DNA of 28,604 nt from CAYLLN01 sp036496265 (GTDB taxonomy: Bacteria; Planctomycetota; Planctomycetia; Pirellulales; Pirellulaceae). Below are positions 24,783-28,604 of the stretch, one piece after another. A program made the position numbers and the translations under genes. The notes under the pieces were generated by a model that worked only from the letters and a program-made list of their open reading frames with translations, made no database searches and had not been told where the DNA came from. Where the stretch lies: NCBI GenBank assembly GCA_036496265.1, contig DASXLL010000225.1, positions 1 through 28,604 on the forward strand. The letters are read 5' to 3'. The stretch's first letter is position 1; each line of letters opens with the position of its first letter.

Positions 24783-25007
24783 CCACGAAAGACACGAAAC
24801 ACACGAAAGGCGAACAAGACAAACAGAAGGCAGCAAAGGTAGCAAAGGTAGCAAAGGATTTACTAATTCCGGTTCCCTCTTTGTTTCCTTCGTTATTTTT
24901 TGTTCAAAAACCCGTGTCACCCGCGTTCATCCGCGGCTAAAACCTGTTCACCCTTTCGTGTCATTCGTGTCATTCGTGTCATTCGTGTATTTCGTGTATT
25001 TCGTGGT
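24781..25007. repeat. Nonamer repeat locus with inverted TTTCGTG arms
   Basis: The left arm, 24781-24810, carries CCACGAAAGACACGAAACAC; the right arm has TCATTCGTG three times (24961-24987) and TATTTCGTG twice (24988-25005). The arms are inverted to one another on a 9-base step. Between them lies GCAAAGGTA repeated (24833-24857) and TCACCCGCGTTCATCCGCGG-like text. It fills the 279-bp gap between the PVC and Gfo/Idh genes and holds no gene; a frame opening at 24900 reads the array as RVIRVIRVIRVFRVFR, rejected as coding. Confidence 0.85.
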
Positions 25008-25061
25008 CCCCTTCCCGGCTATAAACTCAAAGCGACCGTCCCACCTTCCCGGAGCCCACCG

Positions 25062-26372
25062 ATGTCAGCCGTCTCCCGCCGTCGTTTTCTCTCCACCTCC
25101 GCCGCGGCCGCCCTCTCGCTCGGCGCATACGTCAATCCGGCAGCGGCTCAGCAATCTAAATCGCCCAACGAAAAGCTCCGTATCGCCGGCATCGGCACCA
25201 CCAACCGCGCCGGCGCGGACCTGCAAGGTCTCGCCAGCGAAGACATTGTCGCGCTGGCCGATGTTGACGACAACAACATGAACGTTGCTTTGAAGTTTTA
25301 TCCAAACGTTCGCAAGTACCGCGACTTCCGCATCATGCTCGAAAAGGAAGCAAACAACATCGACGCCGTGATGGTCGGCACGGCGGATCACACGCACGCT
25401 CCCGCAGCCGCGATGGCCTTGCGTCTCGGCAAGCATGTCTATTGCGAAAAACCTCTGACTCACACGGTCTTCGAGGCCCGCACGCTCGCGAATCTGGCCA
25501 AAGAAAAAAAGCTTATCACACAGATGGGCACGCAGATTCACGCCGGCGACAACTACCGCCGCGTTGTCGAGCTGATCCAAGCCGGCGCAATCGGCAAAGT
25601 CACCGAATGCCACGTCTGGGTCACCGCCAAATATTCCGGCGGCAAATTCACAACCGGCACTCCCGCTCCCGCCAATCTCGACTGGGATCTCTGGCTCGGT
25701 CCCGCGCAGCAGCGGCCCTATAGCGAAGGCGTCCATCCCTTCACTTGGCGCAACTTCTGGGACTACGGCAACGGCGCCCTAGGCGACTTCGGCTGTCACT
25801 ACATGGACCTCGTTCACTGGGCCCTCGATCTTCGCGCGCCGACAACCATTTCCGCCGAAGGGCCGCCGGTCGATTCCGTCAGTCCGCCCGAATGGTGCAT
25901 CGTCCACTATGACTACCCCGCCCGCGGCCAGCAACCGCCCGTCAAGCTGCACTGGTACGACAGCGGCAAGCAGCCGGAAATTGCGTCAACGCTAAAAATC
26001 GGCGGCAAACCACTCGGCGAGGTCTATAAAGGCGCTCAACTCTTCATCGGCAGCGATGGCATGCTCGTTTCCAATTACACCAAGCACGATCTCCTGCCCG
26101 CCGAAAAATTCGCCGACTATAAAAAGCCAGCGCAAACGATCCCCGCCTCGATCGGCCACCACAAGGAATTCATCGAAGCCGTCAAAGGCAATGGCAAAAC
26201 GCTCTGCAACTTCGACTACTCCGGCGCCCTCACCGAAGCCGTCCTCCTCGGAGTCATCGCTTACAAGACCGGCCAAAAGATCGAATGGGACGCCTCCAAT
26301 CTGAAAGTCGCGAACTCACCCGCCGCCCAGCAACTCGTGCATAAAGAATATCGCAAAGGCTGGACGTTGTAA
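25062..26372 (+). CDS. Tat-exported Gfo/Idh/MocA-family oxidoreductase
   Basis: A 436-residue NAD(P)-dependent oxidoreductase. The ATG at 25062 was chosen because GGAG lies about 9 bases upstream and it opens a twin-arginine signal, SRRRFLSTSAAAALSLGAYVNPAAAQ, so the folded, cofactor-loaded enzyme is exported. The Rossmann motif is GIGTTNRAGADL (43-54) with acidic DVDD at the end of strand 2; HVYCEKPLTH carries the family's EKP at 129-131; LGDFGCHYMDLVHWALDL belongs to the C-terminal substrate domain. Members oxidise or epimerise sugars and inositols; planctomycetes have many exported copies whose substrates are unknown. It follows the PVC heme gene and precedes the DUF1501 gene by 17 bp, a set compatible with periplasmic sugar oxidation. 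Confidence 0.93.
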   Translation: MSAVSRRRFLSTSAAAALSLGAYVNPAAAQQSKSPNEKLRIAGIGTTNRAGADLQGLASEDIVALADVDDNNMNVALKFYPNVRKYRDFRIMLEKEANNIDAVMVGTADHTHAPAAAMALRLGKHVYCEKPLTHTVFEARTLANLAKEKKLITQMGTQIHAGDNYRRVVELIQAGAIGKVTECHVWVTAKYSGGKFTTGTPAPANLDWDLWLGPAQQRPYSEGVHPFTWRNFWDYGNGALGDFGCHYMDLVHWALDLRAPTTISAEGPPVDSVSPPEWCIVHYDYPARGQQPPVKLHWYDSGKQPEIASTLKIGGKPLGEVYKGAQLFIGSDGMLVSNYTKHDLLPAEKFADYKKPAQTIPASIGHHKEFIEAVKGNGKTLCNFDYSGALTEAVLLGVIAYKTGQKIEWDASNLKVANSPAAQQLVHKEYRKGWTL

Positions 26373-26389
26373 GTTAAACTGCGACTCAC

Positions 26390-27841
26390 ATGACTTACTC
26401 CCATCCCCATCTCCCTCGTCGCACGCTCCTCCAAGCCGGCTCCATCGGCCTGCTCGGCCTCGGCATGAACCACGTCGCCGGCCTGCGCGCGGCCGAGGCA
26501 GCCGCCGGAGCCGCGCGGCCCAGCGGCGCCGCGAAACCCAGTGGTACTGCCAAATCCGTCATCTACATCTTCCTCTCCGGCGGCCTGTCGCAACACGATA
26601 GCCTCGACATGAAGCCCGACGCGCCGGACACCGTCCGCGGCGAGTTCAATCCGATCTCCACGGCCACGCCCGGCATCCAAATCTGCGAGCATTTGCCGCT
26701 CTTAGCGGCCCGCAGCCAGTACTGGGCACTCGTCCGCTCGCTCACGCATTCGTCGAACGAGCATTCCGCCGGCCACCAGATCATGCTCAGCGGCCGCAGT
26801 CCTCTGCCGCCAAACTTCAGCAACAACAAACCCCAGCGCAGCGACTGGCCCAGCATCGCCGCCATCGCCAGTGCCGCCACCGTCCGCCGCAACAATCTCC
26901 CGCCGGCCGCCATCCTTCCTGAACGGCTCGTCCACTGGTCCGGCCGCATCATCCCCGGTCAATTCGCCGGCCAAATGGGCCCGCACCGCGACCCCTGGTT
27001 CATCGAAGCCTCGCCCTATCACAACACGTCCTACGGCGCATATCCGACATACAAATTCGACCATCAAGAACGCGGCAACCCCGACGACCGCGTCTTCCAA
27101 GCGCCCAGCCTCACGCTACCCCAAGGCCTCGACGGCTTGCGACTCCGCAATCGCAACGAACTTCTCGCCGCGCTCCAAGACCAACGCGAAGACCTCGACC
27201 GCACCGCCACCCAATTCGACGGCCTCCGCCAGCGCGCCATCTCACTCCTCACAGACAACAAAGTGACTCAAGCGCTCGACGTCACCCGCGCCGACGACCG
27301 TATCCAAAATCGCTACGGCAAAAACTCCTTCGGCTGGTCGCTCCTCATGGCCCGCCGCCTCATCGAATGCGGCGTCAATCTCGTGCAGGTCAATCTTGGC
27401 AACGACGAAACCTGGGACACGCACGGCGAAGCCTTTCCGCACCTCAAAAACAAGCTGTTTCCCCCCACCGACCGCGCCCTCAGCGCCTTGCTCGACGATC
27501 TGGCCGATAGCGGTCTCCTCGACGACACGCTCATCGTCATGGCCGGCGAATTCGGCCGCACGCCCAAAATCTCGAAAGCTTCGGTTTATAAGTCACCCGG
27601 CCGCGACCACTGGGGCGCCGTGCAAACCGTCTTTTTCGCCGGCGGCGGCGTCCAAGGCGGCCAGGTCATCGGCTCATCCGATCGCATCGGCGCCTATCCT
27701 GCGTCCAACCCGCAAACCCCCGAAAACATGGCCGCCACGATCTACGACGCCCTCGGCATCCCCGCCGCTGCCGTCTGGCACGACGAGCAAAATCGCCCCC
27801 ACTCCATCTATTACGGCGAGCCGATTCTCGGACTGACATGA
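26390..27841 (+). CDS. Tat-exported DUF1501 protein (alkaline-phosphatase/sulfatase-like fold)
   Basis: A 483-residue protein with a twin-arginine start (PRRTLLQAGSIGLLGLGM). DUF1501 signatures: VIYIFLSGGLSQHDSLDMKPDAP near residue 55, VRSLTHSSNEHSAGH, NLVQVNLGNDETWDTHGEAF, LLDDTLIVMAGEFGRTPKI and GRDHWG. These Asp/His-bearing stretches resemble the metal-binding layout of the alkaline phosphatase superfamily, and the family is often annotated as sulfatase-like, but activity has not been shown. In planctomycetes DUF1501 genes usually sit beside a PSD1/DUF1549-DUF1553 gene; here the PSD1 gene is about 12 kb away on the other strand and the partner in the operon is the Gfo/Idh oxidoreductase 17 bp upstream. 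A GAARPSGAAKPSGTAKS linker follows the signal. Confidence 0.92.
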   Translation: MTYSHPHLPRRTLLQAGSIGLLGLGMNHVAGLRAAEAAAGAARPSGAAKPSGTAKSVIYIFLSGGLSQHDSLDMKPDAPDTVRGEFNPISTATPGIQICEHLPLLAARSQYWALVRSLTHSSNEHSAGHQIMLSGRSPLPPNFSNNKPQRSDWPSIAAIASAATVRRNNLPPAAILPERLVHWSGRIIPGQFAGQMGPHRDPWFIEASPYHNTSYGAYPTYKFDHQERGNPDDRVFQAPSLTLPQGLDGLRLRNRNELLAALQDQREDLDRTATQFDGLRQRAISLLTDNKVTQALDVTRADDRIQNRYGKNSFGWSLLMARRLIECGVNLVQVNLGNDETWDTHGEAFPHLKNKLFPPTDRALSALLDDLADSGLLDDTLIVMAGEFGRTPKISKASVYKSPGRDHWGAVQTVFFAGGGVQGGQVIGSSDRIGAYPASNPQTPENMAATIYDALGIPAAAVWHDEQNRPHSIYYGEPILGLT

Positions 27842-27868
27842 ATAATTCGTTCCGCGCCCCGCGCAGGG

Positions 27869-27874
27869 TATAAT
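27869..27874 (+). promoter_or_regulatory. Putative -10 box for the DUF433/DUF5615 pair
   Basis: A perfect TATAAT lies 35 bases before the ATG at 27910, just after the DUF1501 stop. At 17-bp spacing the -35 position reads TTCGTT, a poor match, so activity is uncertain. CGCGCCCCGCGC just upstream could be an operator for autoregulation. Confidence 0.4.
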
Positions 27875-27909
27875 TTCTCGTAGCCACACCGGAACTCGGA
27901 TCGCAAGCC

Positions 27910-28140
27910 ATGGCCGTATCTTGGCAGTCCATTATCACCTTTGAACCGGGCAAGCGCGGCGGTAAACCTTGCATTCGCGGCATGCGAATCACGGTCCATG
28001 ATGTCCTCTCTTATCTTGCCTCGGGTATGACACCTGAACAGGTGCTGGCCGATTTTCCTTACCTGACGCCCGACGATATTCAGGCCTGTTTGGCGTACGC
28101 GGCTGACCGTGAACGACAGATGCTTGTGGTCCAGCAATGA
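27910..28140 (+). CDS. DUF433-family antitoxin
   Basis: A 76-residue protein with the DUF433 pattern: SIITFEPGKRGGKPCIRGMRITVHDVLSYLASGMTPEQVLADF, then YLTPDDIQACLAYAADRE. DUF433 is a small winged-helix-like DNA-binding domain that acts as the antitoxin to PIN-like DUF5615 proteins and probably represses the operon. Length is normal and complete. Its stop overlaps the start of the next gene by 4 bases (ATGA), which couples translation as usual for toxin-antitoxin pairs. A TATAAT box precedes it. No domain appears missing, so the module looks intact, in contrast with the decayed ParE at the other end of the window. Confidence 0.93.
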   Translation: MAVSWQSIITFEPGKRGGKPCIRGMRITVHDVLSYLASGMTPEQVLADFPYLTPDDIQACLAYAADRERQMLVVQQ

Positions 28141-28469
28141 AGCTGTTGTTCGACCAGAATTTGTCCCCGTCCTTGGTCAAACGTCTTGCCGATCTTTTTC
28201 CCGACTCGTCGCATGTTTATTGGCTCGGCCATGATCAAAGCGCTGATGCAGGCGTCTGGGAATTCGCTGCGGCGAATGGTTTCACGATCGTGTCGAAGGA
28301 TGAAGATTTCAACCTATTCAGTGTTGCCCGTGGTTCACCACCAAAAGTAATTTGGCTGTTGCTTGGCAACTGCTCGACAGCCGCCGTCGAGGAAGCAATC
28401 CGGAGTGAACTGGAAGCCATCCGGCGTCTGGAGGACGACCCCGAACTTGGCACGCTCGTGATCCGCTAA
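28137..28469 (+). CDS. DUF5615-family PIN-like toxin (VapC-like nuclease)
   Basis: A 110-residue protein of the Mut7-C/PIN-like DUF5615 family: MKLLFDQNLSPSLVKRL at the start with the first acidic residue Asp6, GHDQSADAGVWEFAAANGFTIVSKDEDF with the later acidic cluster (KDEDF), and VIWLLLGNCSTAAVEEAI. PIN domains are metal-dependent RNases whose active site is formed by these acidic residues. Its start overlaps the DUF433 stop by 4 bases. At its 3' end it overlaps, by 4 bases, the stop of a VapB-like gene on the opposite strand. RNA target unknown. The key acidic residues seem present, so activity is plausible. Confidence 0.92.
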   Translation: MKLLFDQNLSPSLVKRLADLFPDSSHVYWLGHDQSADAGVWEFAAANGFTIVSKDEDFNLFSVARGSPPKVIWLLLGNCSTAAVEEAIRSELEAIRRLEDDPELGTLVIR

Positions 28470-28604
28470 CGCTGACTACGTCGTTCAAAAGCCGGGTCCG
28501 TAATACAGATTGATTCCAAGAAACCGGCCGGCCACGAAGTGCCACTTACCGGCTCAAGCACCACGCCATCACCCTGCCGGCGAACCGAAACCTTGGACCC
28601 AGGC
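28466..28604 (-). CDS. VapB/AbrB-type antitoxin, C-terminal part only
   Basis: The minus strand from the window edge reads 45 codons to a TAG at 28466-28468. The residues include GSKVSVRRQGDGVVLEPV, then TSWPAGFLESI and ITDPAFERRSQ. This is the usual second half of a VapB antitoxin: the end of the AbrB/SpoVT swapped-hairpin DNA-binding domain (V-RR-GD-VVLEP) followed by the toxin-binding WPAGF...DPAFER tail. The N-terminal half lies beyond the window. A VapC gene normally follows directly, but that place is taken by the DUF5615 gene on the other strand, so the antitoxin has no adjacent toxin. A different minus-strand frame (28318-28545) covers the same area but shows no family features. Confidence 0.75.
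   Translation of the reverse strand, partial: PGSKVSVRRQGDGVVLEPVSGTSWPAGFLESICITDPAFERRSQR

Noticed and set aside
24961..25005. CRISPR array
   Set aside because: Units are 9 bases, directly adjacent and without spacers; no cas genes.
24900..25061. N-terminal extension of the Gfo/Idh protein (RVIRVIRVIRVFRVFR)
   Set aside because: It is a reading of the nonamer repeat; the ATG at 25062 has a ribosome binding site and begins a proper Tat signal.
28318..28545. Minus-strand frame of 75 codons over the DUF5615 3' end
   Set aside because: No family features; the frame ending at 28466 gives a clear VapB-like tail instead.
28485..28553. Short minus-strand frame ending in FLGINLYYGPGF
   Set aside because: Only 22 codons between stops; overlaps the better supported VapB-like frame.

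Overview
The window reads as a chromosomal segment of a GC-rich planctomycete, most likely of the Pirellulales. The evidence is a set of lineage-typical protein families found together: a PSD1/DUF1549-DUF1553 cytochrome, a PVC-type CxxCH heme protein, a DUF1501 protein, a BBP7-type outer-membrane barrel, a LEPR-XLL/dockerin protein, and an ECF sigma factor fused into an operon with a Ser/Thr kinase. No rRNA, tRNA, CRISPR array or transposase gene was seen.

Layout, left to right. Positions 1-344 hold a frameshifted ParE-like toxin remnant. 369-5379 holds envelope genes: a beta-barrel porin-like protein, a small hypothetical, a TPR lipoprotein and a BBP7 barrel. 5802-8425 holds a GT87 glycosyltransferase and a secreted Cys/Gly-rich protein. 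8565-10925 is a two-gene trans-sulfuration operon with two different cystathionine-enzyme paralogues 9 bp apart. 11280-17666 (minus strand) holds ECF sigma factor, membrane Ser/Thr kinase with an extracytoplasmic LTxxQ/Gly-Pro-rich tail, then a PSD1 cytochrome. 18018-21597 (plus strand) holds a dockerin/EF-hand protein, a GNAT acetyltransferase and an M16 peptidase homologue that has lost its zinc motif. 21615-27841 (plus strand) holds a PVC heme protein, a Tat-exported Gfo/Idh/MocA oxidoreductase and a Tat-exported DUF1501 protein, a set usually tied to polysaccharide or organic-substrate breakdown in planctomycetes. 27910-28604 holds a DUF433/DUF5615 toxin-antitoxin pair and the end of an orphan VapB-like antitoxin.

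The most unusual content is a layer of short palindromic and tandem-repeat elements between and inside genes. (i) Three copies of a 78-85 bp REPIN-like element with shared 10-bp terminal inverted repeats; one lies in frame inside the PSD1 cytochrome gene. (ii) A motif that forms a 20-bp-arm palindrome between two convergent genes and also appears in frame inside the PVC heme gene, next to a second palindrome encoding EGEAPAEP. (iii) Several loci built from 7-bp (or 9-bp) tandem units, some arranged as inverted arms, one of them translated inside the PSD1 gene and others extending apparent gene starts. (iv) A 66-bp structured element with 8-bp inverted ends. Together they suggest palindromic repeats that tolerate insertion into reading frames, comparable to Rickettsia palindromic elements and to REPINs. 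No mobilising enzyme is present in the window.
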